NCBI GenBank assembly: GCA_964030785.1 | Contig: OZ034979.1 | Location: forward strand, 14,430,583 to 14,494,582 | Reading direction: 5' to 3' | DNA length: 64,000 nucleotides | From: Siderastrea siderea | Taxonomy: Eukaryota; Cnidaria; Anthozoa; Scleractinia; Rhizangiidae | Part shown: positions 1-11,480 of the stretch, piece after piece | Layout of the letters: each line of letters opens with the position of its first letter | Position numbering within the stretch: the stretch's first letter is position 1 | The notes under the pieces: generated by a model | What the model was told of the DNA's origin: nothing | The model's database searches: none | What the model saw: only the letters and a program-made list of their open reading frames with translations | Translations under genes and position numbers: made by a program

Positions 1-3000
1 CTCAACCTAGAAAGTGCCTGCTATGTCGATACAGCGCTAACACTTACAGAATGTACTACAGACATCAAAGTCATCATAAAACAGGTAATTTGAGCTGTTC
101 CCGACAACTTTTGGAAAATCTAGCGTTTGAGTGACCCATAATAGACAAAGTGCGTTTTGCGTCTTACCAGTCCACACCTTCAAAACTTACTACATGAATG
201 GAAATCACCATAAAACTAGTTACTTGAGCAGTTCAGGGTAATTTTCAGAAAACCAAACTTCTCAGTGATCCATAAAGGGAAAATGCATTTTCCATTCTAT
301 GCCGCTAAAACATAAACGATGCACTTCGGAGATCGCAACCTTCGTAAAGCCGATGAATTAAGCTGTTCACAGTAATGTTTGGAAAATTGAGTTTTCCACT
401 GACTCAATCTAGAAAGTGGGTCTTATGTCGATATAGCGCTAAGACTTACAGAATGTACTACAGACATCGAAGTTATCATAAAACAGCCGATTACAGCTGT
501 TCCCGGCAACTTTTGGAAAATCAAGTTTTCCAGTGACCACTAAAGGAGAAAAAGCATTTTCCTTTGTATGCTGTTCAAAAGGAAAGGATGCACTACGGAA
601 ATCGAAATCATCGTAAAACGGGTGAATTGAGCTGTTCACAGTAACTTTGCAAAATCGAGTTTTTCAGTGACTCAATGGAGAGAGTGTGTTTTATGTTGAT
701 ACAGCACTAAAACTTACAGAATGTCCTACAAACATCGAAGTCATCATAACACAGGTGATTTTAGCTGTTCCCGACAACATTTGGAAAATCGAGCTTTCTA
801 GTGACACATAATAGAGAAAGTGCGTTTTCCATCTTAAAGGACCAGACCTGGAAAATGTACTACACGGATGGAAATCCGCATAAAACCGGTTACTTTAGCA
901 GTTTAGGGCAACATTCAGAAATCTAGGTTCTCAGTGACCCATAATAGAGTAAATGCATTTTCGTTTGCATGCCGCTGAAAGGTGAAGGACGGATTGCCGA
1001 GATTGAAATCTTCGTAAAGCCGATGAATTAAGCTGTTCACAGATCACTTTTTAAAAAATGAGCTTTCCAGTGACTTAATCGAGAGAGTGCGGTTTATGTG
1101 GATACAGTGCTAAAACTTACTGAATGTAGTACAGACATAGAAGTCATCATAAAACAGGTGATTCCAGCTGTTCCCGGCAACTTTTTGAAACTCAAGTTTT
1201 CCAGTGACCGGTACTGGCGAAAATGCATTTTCCTTGGTATGCCGCTAAAACGTGAAGGATGTATTACCGAGATTGAAATCTTCGTAAGGCGGATGAATGA
1301 AGCTGTTTACAGTAACTTTTGGAAAATCAAGTTTATCAGTGTCTAGAGAGTGCGTTTTATGTCGACACAGCCAGAAAACTTACAGAATGTACTACAGACA
1401 TCGAAGTGATCATAAAATGGGTGATTTCAGCTGTTCCTTGAACCTTTTGGAAAATCGACTGTCCTAGTGACCCATAATAGACTAAATGCGATTTCCATCT
1501 TACTGGACAAAACTTGAAAAATATACTACACCGACGGAAATCACCATAAAACCAGTTACTTGAGCAGTTTAGGGCAACTTTCAGAAAATCAAGCTTGACA
1601 GTGACCCATATTGGCGAAAATGCATTTTCCTTTGTATGCCGCTAAAACGTTAAAGGATACACTTCGGGGATCGAAATCTTCGTAAAGCGGATGTCGACAA
1701 AATGTTGAAACTTAATGTTGGAACTCATCATAAAACAGGTGATTTCAGCTGTTCCCGGCAACTTTTAAAAAATCGAGTTTTCCAGTGTTCCATAATAAAC
1801 AAAATGTGTTTTGCGTCTTACCGGACCCAAACCTCCAAAATGTACTACACGGATGGAAATCATCATGAGACCGGTTACTTGAGCAGTTTACGGGAACTTT
1901 CAGGAAATCAAGTTTCCCAGTGAGCCATGATGGAGAAACCGCGCTTTCGTTTCTATGCCGCTAAACCTTGAAGGATGCACTTCGGAAATCGAAATCATCG
2001 TAAAACGGGTGAATTGAGTTGTTTACAGTAACTTTTGGAAAATCGAGTTTTCCAGTGACCCATAATAGACAAAATACGTTTTAATTCTCACCGAACCAAA
2101 GTTGCGAAATGTACTACACGGATGCAAATCACCAAGACCGGTTACTTGAGCAGTTTACGGGGACATTCAGGAAATCGAGTTTCCTAGTCCCCCATGATGG
2201 AGAAAATGGGCTTTCGTTTCCATACAGGGGATTTCAGCTGTTCCCGGCAACTTTTAAAAAAATCGAGTTTTCCAGTGTTCCATAATGAACAAAATGTGTT
2301 TTGCGTCTTACCGGACCCAAACTTCCAAAATGTATACGTACTACACGGATGGAAATCATTATGAGACCGGTTACTTGAGCAGTTTATGGGAACTTTCAGG
2401 AAATCAAGTTTCCCAGTGAGCCATGATGGAGAAAACGCGCTTTCGTTTCTATGCCGCTAAACCTTGAAGGATGCACTACGGAAATCGAAATCATCGTAAA
2501 ACGGGTGAATTGAGCTGTTCACAGTAACTTTGAAAAATCGAGGTTTTTAGTAACTCAATCGAGAGAGTGTGTTTTATGTCGATACAGTGCTTAAATTTAC
2601 AGAATGCACTACAGACACCGAAGTCATCCTACAACAGGTGATTTCAGCTGTTCCTGACAATTTTTGGAAAATCAAGTTTTCTAGTGACCCATAAGGGATA
2701 AAATGCATTTTCCTTGAAATAACGCTAAAATATGAAGGATGTATTACGGGGATTGAAATCTTATTAAAGCAGATAAACTAATATGTTCACACTAACTTTT
2801 GGAAACTTGAGTTTTCTAGTGACTCAACCTAGAAAGTGCCTGTTATGTCGATACAACGCTAACACTTACAGAATGTACTAAAGACATCAAATTCATCATA
2901 AAACAGGTGATTTGAACTGTTCCCGACAACTTTTGGAAAAACTAGCGTTTGAGTGACCCATAATAGACAAAGTGCCTTTTGCGTCTTACCAGTCCACACC

Positions 3001-6000
3001 TTCAAAACTTACTACACGAATGGAAATCACCATAAAACTAGTCACTTGAGCAGTTCAGGGTAATTTTCAGAAAATCAAACTTCTCAGTGATCCATAAAGG
3101 GAAAATGCATTTTCCATTCTATGCCGCTAAAACATAAAAGATGCACTTCGGAGATCGCAACCTTCGTAAAGCGGATGAATTAAGCTGTTCACAGTAACGT
3201 TTGGAAAATTGAGTTTTCCACTGACTCAATCTAGAAAGTGGGTCTTATGTCGATACAGCGCTAAGACTTACAGAATGTACTACAGACATCGAAGTTATCA
3301 TAAAACAGCCGATTACAGCTGTTCCCGGCAACTTTTGGAAAATCAAGTTTTCCAGTGACCACTAAAGGAGAAAAAGCATTTTCCTTTGTATGCTGTTCAA
3401 AAGGAAAGGATGCACTACGGAAATCGAAATCATCGTAAAACGGGTGAATTGAGCTGTTCACAGTAACTTTGCAAAATCGAGTTTTTCAGTGTCTCAATCG
3501 AGAGAGTGTGTTTTATGTTGATACAGCACTAAAACTTACAAAATGTCCTACAAACATCGAAGTCATCATAACACAGGTGATTTTAGCTGTTCCCGACAAC
3601 ATTTGGAAAATCGAGCGTTCTAGTGACCCATAATAGAGAAAGTGCGTTTTCCATCTTACAGGATCAGACCTGGAAAATGTAATACACGAATGGAAATCCG
3701 CATAATACCGGTTACTTTAGCAGTTTAGGGCAACATTCAGAAATTAAGGTTCTCAGTGTCTCAATCTAGAGAATGCGTTTTATGTGGATACAGTGCTAAG
3801 ACTTACTCAATGTAGTACAGACATAGAAGTCATCATAAAACAAGTGATTCCAGCTGTACCCGGCAACGTTTTGAAATTCAAGTTTTCCAGTGACCGGTAC
3901 TGGATTTTTCTTGGTATGCCGCTAAAACGTGAAGGATGCATTACGGAGATTGAAATCTTCGTTAGCCGGATGAATTAAGCTGTTCACAGTTACTTTTAGG
4001 AAAATGAATTTTCTAGTGACTCAATCTTTAAAGTGCGTTTGATGTCGATACAGTGATAAATCTTACAGAATATACTACAGACATCAAAGTGATCATAAAT
4101 CAGGTGAGTTCAGGTGTTCCCGGCAACGTTTGGATAATCGAGTGTCCAAGTTACTCATGATAGACAAAAGGTGTTTTGCTTCTTGCCGCACCAAACTTAG
4201 AGAATGTAGTACACGGATGGATTGAGATTTTAGTTACTCAATCTAGAAAGTGCGTTTTATGTCGAAAAAGTGCTGAAACTTACAGAATGTACTACAGACA
4301 TCGAAGTCATCACAAAACAGGTGATTTCAGCTGTTTTGTGATGAGAGAGTTTTCCAGTGTTTCATAATAAACAAAATGTGTTTTGCGTCTTACCGGACCC
4401 AAACTTCCAAAATGTACTACACGGATGGAAATCATCATGAGACCGGTTACTTGAGCAGTTTACGGGAACTTTCAGGAAATCACGTTTCCCAGTGAGCCAT
4501 GATGGACAAAACGCGCTTTCGTTTCTATGCCGCTAAACCTTGAAGGATGCACTACAGAAATCGAGATCATCGTAAAACGGGTGAATTGAGCTGTTTACAG
4601 TAACTTTTGGAAAATCGAGTTTTTCAGTGACTTAATCGAGAGAGTGTGTTTTATGTCGATACAGTGCTTAAACTTAGAGAATGTACTACAGACACCGAAG
4701 TCATCCTAAAACAGGTGATTTCAGCTGTTCCCGACAATTTTTGGAAAATCAATTTTTCCAGTGACCGATATTAAAGCAAATTCATTTTCCTTTGTATGCC
4801 TCTAAAACGTGAAGGATGCATTAAGGAGATTGAAATCTTATTAAACCGGATGAACTATGCTGTTCAGAGTAACTTTTTGAAAATTGAGTTTTCTAGTGAC
4901 TCAATCTAGTAAGTACGTTTTATGTTGATCCAGCGGTAAAACGTACAGAATGTATTACAGAAATCGAAGTCATCATAACCGATGTGATTTCAGGTGTTCC
5001 CGACATTTTTTGGAAAATTGAGCGTTCCAGTGACCCATAATAGACAAAGTGCGTTTTGCATCTTACTGCACAAAACTTACAGAATGTACTACACGAATGG
5101 AAATCACCATAAGACCGGTTACTTGAGCAGGTTACGGGAATTTTCAGGAAATCCAGTTTCCCAGGTGATCCATGATGGAGACAATGGCTTTCGTTTCGAT
5201 ACTGCTAAAACTTGGAGGATGGACTACAGAAGTCGAAATGATCGTAAAACGGGCGATTCGAGCTGTTCACAGTAACTTTTGGAAAATCGAATTTTTCAAT
5301 GACTAAGTCTAGAAAGTGCGTTTTAGTTCAATACAGCGCTAAAACTTACACAATGTGCTAAATACATCGAAGTCATCATAAAAAAGGGGAATTGAGCTGT
5401 TTCCGACAACTTTTGGAAAATCAAATTTTCCAGTGAACCATAATGGGGCAAATGCATTCTCCTTTGTATGCCGTTAAAAGGTCAAGGATGCATTACGGGG
5501 ATTGAAATCTTGTTAAAGCGGATGAACTAAGCTGTTCATAGTAACTTTTGCAAAATTGAGTTTTCTAGTGACCCAATCTAGAAAGTGCGTTTTATGTTGA
5601 TACAGCGGTAATACTTACAGAATGTACTACAAACATCGAAGTCATAATTAACAGGTGATTTCAGCTGTTGCCGGCAAGTTTTGGATAATCCAGTGTTCTC
5701 GTGACCCATAATAGAGAAAACGTGTTTTGTGTCTTACCGGACCAAACTTAGAGAATGTACTACACGGATGGAAATCACCATAAAACCGGTTACTTGACCA
5801 GTTTACGGGAACTTTGAAGAAGTCAAGTTTCCCAGTGACCCATGATGGAGACATTTTCTTTCCTTTGTATACTGCTAAAACTTGGAGGATGCACTACGGA
5901 TATCGAAATCGTCGTAAAACGGGTGAATTGAGCTGTACACAGTAACTTTAAGAAAATCGAGTTTTTTCAGTGACTCAGTCTAGAGGGTGCGTTTTATGTA

Positions 6001-7547
6001 GCTACAGCGCTAAATCTTACAGAATGTACTACAGAGATCGAAGTCATCATAAAACAGGTAATTTCCAGGTAATTTCAGCTGTTCCTTGGGACTTTTGGAA
6101 AATCGACTGTTCCAGGGACCCATAATAGACGAAATGCGATTTGCGTCTTACGGGACCAAGCTATCGAAATGTACTACAAGGATGGAAATCACCATAAAAC
6201 CGGTTACTTGAGCAGTTAACGACAACTTTCAAAAATCAAGTTTGCCAGTGACCCAGAGTGGGAAAAATTTATTTTCCTTTGTATCCCGCTAAAACGTAAA
6301 GGACGCACTTCGGAGATCGAAGTCTTTGTAAAGGGGATGAATTAAGGTGTTCCCGGCAACTATTGGAAATTCGGCATTTCCAGTGAGCCATAATAGATAG
6401 AATGCGTTTTTTTTTTTTACTGAACCAAACTTGCAAAATGTATTACACAGATGGAAATCACCATAAGACCAGTTACTTGAGTAGTTTGCGGGAACATTCA
6501 GGAAATCTAGTTTCCTAGTGACCCATGATGGACAAAATGGGCTTTCGTTTCCATACCGTTAAAATTTGGACGATGTATTACGGAAATCGAATCAGCGTAA
6601 AACGGGATACAGCACTAAAACTTACGGAATCTACTACAGATATAGAAGTCATCATAAAACAGGTGATTTCAGCTGTTCCCGGCAACTTTTGGAAAATCGA
6701 GTTTTCGAGTGACGCATAATAGACAAAATGTGCTTTGCGTCTTACGGTACTAAACTTCCAAAATGTACTGCACTTATGGAAATCACCATAAGACCGCTTA
6801 CTTGAGCAGTTGACGGGAACTTTCAGGAAATCAAGTTTCCCAGTGACCCATGATTGAGAAAATCCGCTTTCGATTCTATGACGCTAAAACTTGGAGGATG
6901 GAGTACGTAAATCGAAATCATCGTAAAACGGGTAAATTGAGCTGTTCACAGTAACTTTTGGAAAATCGAGTTTTTCATTGACTCAATCGAGAGAGTGTGT
7001 TTTATGTCCATACAGTGCTTAAACTTATAGAATATACTACGGACACCGAAGTCATCACAAAACACCTGATTTCAGTAGTTCCTGGCAACCTTTGGAAAAT
7101 CGAGTGTTCCAGTGACCCATAATAGATGAAATGCGTTTTGCGTCTTACCGGACCAAACTTGCAAAATGTACTGCACGGATGGAAATCACCATAAAACCGG
7201 TTACTTGAGCATCTAGGGCAACTTTTAGAAAATCAAGCTTCCCAGTGACCCCTAATGGTGAAAATGCATTTTCCTTTGTGTGCCGCTAAAAAAACATAAA
7301 AGATGCATTACGGAGATTGAAATCTTGGTAAAGCGGATGAATTAAGCTGTTCACACTAAGTACAGACATCGATGTCATCATAAAACAGTTGATTTTAGCT
7401 GTTCGGGACAACTTTTGGAAAATCTAGCGTTCTAGTGACCCATACATAATAGACAAAGTGCGTTTTGCGTCTTACTACACCAAACTTACAGAATGTTCTA
7501 CACGGATGGAAATCACCATAAAAGCGGTTACTTGAGTAGGTTACGGG
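1..7547 (+). repeat. Satellite array, 134-bp monomers, plus orientation
   Basis: The block is a tandem array with a period of about 134 bp. The monomer boundary TGAC recurs at 400, 534, 668, 802, 935, 1071 and 1205. At least three monomer types alternate: one with a 'CTCAATCTAGAAAGTGCG' start, one with 'CCATAATAGACAAAATGCG', and one with 'CCATAATGG.GAAAATGCATT' or its CGCTTTCG variant. A higher-order shift of about 2822 bp (21 monomers) is visible because the text at position 1 recurs at 2823. No gene is supported here; the short ORFs are repeats of the monomer frames. The array runs directly into the Polinton. Confidence 0.95.
7542..7547. other. Target site duplication TACGGG, left copy
   Basis: TACGGG lies directly before the first base of the left inverted repeat, and the same hexamer follows the right one. 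Six-bp duplications are the known signature of Polinton integrase. Confidence 0.93.
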
Positions 7548-7968
7548 AGTAGTAATGTGCGTCCGTATGGCACAAATGGAGGCTTCTGATTGGTCGGTGA
7601 CGTCATGACCGGAACCGGAAGTGACGTGTTTTTTTAATAGGGGGAAACCGCTGACCAGTAAGGAAAAAAGGGATCGCGGGCTCATGCAACCGGAAGTCAC
7701 GTGTTTTGGAATGGGAAACCGCTGACCAGTGAAAAAAAAGGGATCGCGGGCTCATGCAACCGGAAGTCACGTGATTTGGAAAGGGAAACCGCTGCCCAGT
7801 TGGAAAAAGGGATCGTGGGCTCAAGGGGAAGTAAAACCGCTGAGAAAACGTGGGCTCAAAGTCCAAAGTCCAATTGGGGGAACGGGGGTGGTCCTTGAGT
7901 CTAAAAAAACAAGAAAATAAAAAAAATACTTTATTGTCAAACTTTTTCACAACAAGTGAGAAAACAAA
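7548..7968 (+). repeat. Left terminal inverted repeat of the Polinton
   Basis: The segment is the reverse complement of 29579-30003, from AGTAGTAATGTGCG to GAGAAAACAAA, with a few mismatches and A/T-run length differences. It contains about three 70-bp internal tandem units (AAACCGCTG at 7645, 7716 and 7786, with a partial unit at 7834). Each unit includes CCGGAAGTSACGTG, an ETS-like site fused to a CRE-half or E-box. A palindromic CRE, TGACGTCA, lies at 7598-7605 and an inverted CCAAT box (ATTGG) just before it. The repeat therefore probably doubles as promoter or enhancer. In relatives with a protein-primed polymerase the ends also serve as replication origins; that role is inferred here. 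Confidence 0.95.
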
Positions 7969-8220
7969 AATGAGTCCAAAGTCTAAACTGGATATGGTGG
8001 CTTGCGACGATGTCTGGAGGCATGATTCCATGAAGAGAGGCACCTGGTAGAGGACGAGGGCACAATGACGAACTATGCAAGCCAGGCAGCGGCACGGAGT
8101 CCAAAGTTCAATGTCCTGGGAAGGAACACGCGCCCTGGGAAAGAGTATAAGTTGATCAGAAAAGTAATAATTTGCGAACAAATAATTCTGACCTAAAGCA
8201 TGACCTTTGTATTTTAAAAT

Positions 8221-8819
8221 GAATGAAGCGTATCCGGTCGCCAAACAGAATTAGAAGAACATAGCTTTCCAATTGACAGTTGTAAAACAGAATTAAATTT
8301 ATTCACAGTAAACAGATTGAATTTACGACAAAATGTGTCAAATGTGTGCAACACTGTGCAATAATCTGTAAACAAAACCAAAAGAGAATTTCTAGTAGTT
8401 TTCGAAGCGAACACGCGTCTCCAATTACAAAATATAAAGCGACAAATAAAATAACAGCAATCAAAACAAACGAAAAATGCCGATCAACGATTAAATGAAT
8501 TTGCCTAGCGAACTTAAAACGAATGAAGCGTATCCGGTCGCCAAACAGAATTAGAAGAACATAGCTTTCCAATTGACAGTTGTAAAACAGAATTAAATTT
8601 ATTCACAGTAAACAGATTGAATTTACGACAAAATGTGTCAAATGTGTGCAACACTGTGCAATAATCTGTAAACAAAACCAAAAGAGAATTTCTAGTAGTT
8701 TCGAAGCGAACACGCGTCTCCAATTACAAAATACAAAGCGACAAATAAAATAACAGCAATCAAAACAAACGAAAAATGCCGATCAACGATTAAATGAATT
8801 TGCCTAGCGAACTTAAAGT
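8221..8819 (+). repeat. Tandem duplication, 300 bp x 2, nearly identical
   Basis: GAATGAAGCGTATCCGGTCG begins both units, at 8221 and 8521. The copies run through the AAACCAAAAGAGAATTTC segment to CCTAGCGAACTTAAA, with one 1-nt indel near 8401/8700 and very few substitutions. The near identity shows that the duplication is recent. No coding content is recognisable in the unit. Confidence 0.93.
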
Positions 8820-9228
8820 GAAAGCACAAATAGATAAACTAGATTTGCTTGAATCACGAAACAGAATTATAACTCTAAGTTTATACTAAAATGATACGCT
8901 TAATAAAACTATACAGTAATTAACGAGGTCAAGTACCTAATTTATAGGCGACCGATGGTAACCGGTAGATATGGAGTTCCGCTTTTAGGCTTGGCTAAAT
9001 CTATATATATTTTTTTAGCTGACAGTCAGAAAAAAATGATGCTTACTTTGCGTGGAGGTTTGCTTGTTGTTTTCAACAAGCCGCTCGCTTTCTTCTCGGC
9101 GAAAATACGAGTTGTCATCTCGTTTGTCTCACCGCGTTACAGTCAGCACATCGTTGGACTGTGGAAAAAAGAAATACAGAGAGTGAGTAAAAATAAATCA
9201 AATAGTCTTTCGGGTAGAAAAGGATTTT

Positions 9229-9922
9229 TTCACAACAACGCGGGGAATGGGAAAACATTGCGAGCTAAACAGAACCGCTTCGGTTTTCAATTTTTTTCGA
9301 GGCGACAAAAAATTAGTTTCATTTCGAAAAACAAAACTAGTAAACGAGTATTATAAGACACAGTGTTTTTTAATCGAAAAGTTCGTCGTTGTGGGAAAAA
9401 CAGGCTAAACACTTCAATATTTTTAGCCGGCAGCAAAACACAACACTTACCTCGTGTTAAGCTTTCGCTGTTTTCAAAACATCCATTCGGCGGCTTTTCC
9501 AGATAAAAATCTCCCACATTTTTCGCTGAAATCTTAGCTGTCATCGTTTTGTTTGTAAAGCCGAGGGTTGCGGGGGTAAAGCGATGAATAAATCTGTGAA
9601 AAAACTGTCGTAAGTCTCCCTGACCTTCCTCCATCTTGAAAAAAAGAAAGTTCGGGGGTAATTTTGCTGCTTATATAGCTAAACAGTATGACCTTATTTG
9701 GTTAGGATTGGTTGTGATTGGTCAGTCCCAGTCAGGCCATGGTCAAGGTCCAAGGCCATGGTCAAAGTATCAGCCGATCAGAAGCAGAGTTTCACAACAA
9801 CGCGGGAATGGGAAAACATTGCGAGCTAAACAGAACCGCTTCGGTTTTCAAATTTTTTTTCGAGGCGACAAAAAAAAAATAGTTTCATCTCAACTCTCCA
9901 GAAAAAGTCAACGGACATGACG
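9229..9922 (+). repeat. Dispersed duplication ending in a fragment of the penton-like gene
   Basis: About 92 bp at 9229-9320 (from CACAACAACGCGGG to TAGTTTCAT) recur at 9791-9889. The second copy is directly joined to about 32 bp (9892-9922, CAACTCTCCAGAAAAAGTC and on to ATGACGT) that match the last codons and stop region of the penton-like gene at 11229-11262. The junction records recombination between the left arm and the 3' end of that gene, perhaps by template switching. Confidence 0.85.
9451..9634 (-). CDS. Possible first exon of an unrecognised, perhaps captured gene
   Basis: The minus strand reads ATG (9634-9632) into an open frame of about 61 codons beginning MEEGQGDLRQFF, then meets CGAG|GTAAGTG, a consensus eukaryotic splice donor at 9450. 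A TATATAA box lies on the same strand at about 9677-9671, some 40 nt upstream of the ATG. Read through, the frame continues to 9287 (115 residues), so splicing is not required. I do not recognise the protein and cannot find a downstream exon with confidence. It could be a host exon captured by the virus, a viral early gene, or chance. The arrangement of TATA, ATG and donor is why it is listed. Confidence 0.3.
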
Positions 9923-10054
9923 TGGTTGTTTTTTTTTTTTTTATAGAGAAAGCGAATCATTAATTAAATCCTGGAGCACGTGGGCTCAGAGGAAAGAAAA
10001 GAGAGGACATTTCGTGACGCTTACATGACGTATCAGAATAGGCCTCTGGCTAGG

Positions 10055-10160
10055 GTGGGAAACCGCTGACCAGTGGAAAAAAAAGGATCGCGGGCTCAGG
10101 ATGGAGCAAAACTGCTGAGGAACGCGGGCTCAAAGTCCACAGTCCAATTTGAGCATCGGG
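10055..10160 (+). repeat. Internal copy of the TIR repeat motif upstream of the first gene
   Basis: GGGAAACCGCTGACCAGTGG, the GGATCGCGGGCTCA motif and CAAAGTCC.CAGTCCAA recur here in the same order as in the inner part of the left TIR, with deletions. A CACGTG and TGACG motifs precede it (about 9977-10030). The block lies directly upstream of a TATA box and the first capsid-type gene, so it probably works as a promoter-proximal regulatory module derived from a terminus. Confidence 0.8.
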
Positions 10161-10166
10161 GGCAGG

Positions 10167-10174
10167 TATAAAAA
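10167..10174 (+). promoter_or_regulatory. TATA box for the first penton-like gene
   Basis: GTATAAAAAGG lies 41 nt upstream of the ATG at 10208. The same TATAAAAAGG core precedes the genes at 12436 and 17195, which suggests a shared element promoter class. Confidence 0.7.
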
Positions 10175-10207
10175 GGTAACCAGAGGGGTTAGGTGGTGAT
10201 TGTGACC

Positions 10208-11260
10208 ATGAGTTTTTACATCACCCTTATCAGTGATCAAGCACAAGGCACGAATCAAAAATTTACTGTCAGACTTCCTCATTCACATTATTTGGTGGAA
10301 GATGATTGGGAAGGGGCCTTGGTTCATATCTCACACCCGGCTTTTTATCAACAATTGGGAGATCAAACCAAGCAGAATTGGACGCAAGAAGATAGTCAAA
10401 AACATTGGATGAAAACAGATATCAGATACATACCAAAACGTGCTGATGGAACGGCTCCCATTCAAGTGACCAAACAAATCCATTTACCGCCAGGGTATTA
10501 CCGCAATTTGAAAGAGGCATGGATTGCCATCGCTTACGAAATAGAAAAACAACACATGGAAGTCATGATGGATATAGCCAAAATGGACGTGGACGATCTA
10601 GGAAAACGACAACAACTAGCTGCTCTCAACCTGGCTCAACCCTACGTGAAAATCACCAATGCCGGCATCGCCTCCGAATTAGATTCGTTGTATGTACTCA
10701 TACCAGCCAACATGCAATTTGAAATGGAATGGAAATTGGCCAGCCTGATGGGACTTGTCAAAGATGGAACGCCAACGCAGAGAATTGTCCAAGAAAAAAA
10801 TTATCTGGTGAAACATATCGTGGATTATGACGATCGACACAAATGGACACCCACCATAGGGCCTGTCAACAAATATCCACCGCATGGCATCGTCTCTGTC
10901 AGCTTTACTCACCCCGATTTCGAGTATGAGTTGTTCTTGGGTCCTAATCTCAGTCGACAACCATTTCCCACCACCCAAACCGTCAAACCGCAACAAGGAC
11001 GACAACAACTCATGATTTACACGGATCTCGTCATTGACAGCGTGGTTGGAAATCAAGAAAAAGGTTTTTTACGTGCCATTGATGCTGGCAATACCGATCA
11101 TCAGTTTGATACCACGCAACGGATGTATTTTCCTCTTGGCAAAACCATCTTTGACAGCATTGCCATTGACATTCAAACAGCGAATGGACAGCCGGCTCCT
11201 TTCAAACAAGGCAGCACCATCATTACCCTTCAACTCTCCAGAAAAAGTCAACGGACATGA
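10208..11260 (+). CDS. Penton-like (minor capsid) protein, paralogue 1
   Basis: The 350-residue product begins MSFYITL and shares the N-terminal pattern of the two proteins at 14806 and 15860: SFY(I/V)TL, then a run to RLP, then L..GW (here DDW) and a VG/ALV..IS motif, with a P-Nxx-F/Y..G(P)NL block near the middle and a TLQLSRK/TLHFK-type C-terminus. That pattern is the one I associate with the single jelly-roll penton or minor capsid protein of metazoan Polintons, so a role at virion vertices is inferred. The frame extends upstream only through a GTG codon; ATG 10208 in GTGACCATGA context, 41 nt after a TATA box, is the better start. This copy is the most diverged of the three and stands alone, separated from the capsid cluster by the SLOG gene and the integrase. 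Its last codons are duplicated at 9892-9922. Confidence 0.75.
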   Translation: MSFYITLISDQAQGTNQKFTVRLPHSHYLVEDDWEGALVHISHPAFYQQLGDQTKQNWTQEDSQKHWMKTDIRYIPKRADGTAPIQVTKQIHLPPGYYRNLKEAWIAIAYEIEKQHMEVMMDIAKMDVDDLGKRQQLAALNLAQPYVKITNAGIASELDSLYVLIPANMQFEMEWKLASLMGLVKDGTPTQRIVQEKNYLVKHIVDYDDRHKWTPTIGPVNKYPPHGIVSVSFTHPDFEYELFLGPNLSRQPFPTTQTVKPQQGRQQLMIYTDLVIDSVVGNQEKGFLRAIDAGNTDHQFDTTQRMYFPLGKTIFDSIAIDIQTANGQPAPFKQGSTIITLQLSRKSQRT

Positions 11261-11269
11261 CGTCAGGGT

Positions 11270-11480
11270 TGTGAACTTTTTTATTTTAATTAAAAAAAGA
11301 GTTGATGTTTTTTACAAAGGGTGGTCTGTGTTCTTTGCCACGCGGGGTGGGGCGCTCCTATGTACAATTGAAAAAAGCTATCTACAATTTGAAAAACTAA
11401 AAGAAAAGCTATGTACAATTGGAAAAAAATAAAAACTAAAAGAAAAGCTATGTACAGATTGAAAAATAAAAACTAAGAAA
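11270..11480. repeat. Convergent 3' region with short AT-rich repeats
   Basis: The spacer between two converging genes contains repeats of about 45 bp built on AAAAGCTATSTACAATTTGAAAA and AAAACTAAAAGAAAAGC. AATAAA at 11429 (plus) and TTTATT at 11280 (AATAAA on the minus strand) could serve polyadenylation in both directions, which would make the two transcripts overlap. Confidence 0.6.

Larger units (their letters stand above)
7969..10054. other. Gene-poor left arm of the Polinton
   Basis: About 2.1 kb carry no gene recognisable by homology. The arm holds an exact tandem duplication of 300 bp, a dispersed 92-bp duplication, AT-rich spacer and one minus-strand ORF with a TATA box and splice donor, all listed separately. 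The plus-strand ORF at 8955-9356 has no recognisable domain and a composition like its non-coding surroundings. Confidence 0.6.

Noticed and set aside
1..7400. Repeated short ORFs such as MNSSIHPFYDDFDF and MDTVL(K/R)LT
   Set aside because: Identical peptides recur because the satellite monomers are repeated; 134 is not a multiple of 3 and frames shift between monomers.
7603..8244. 213-residue minus-strand ORF across the left TIR, and similar ORFs in the right TIR
   Set aside because: The frame follows the 70-bp tandem units and is present only because they have no stops; no domain, and the TIR is better explained as terminal and regulatory DNA.
8955..9356. 133-residue plus-strand ORF in the left arm
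   Set aside because: No recognisable motif, composition of non-coding DNA, start not supported, and it spans part of a dispersed duplication.
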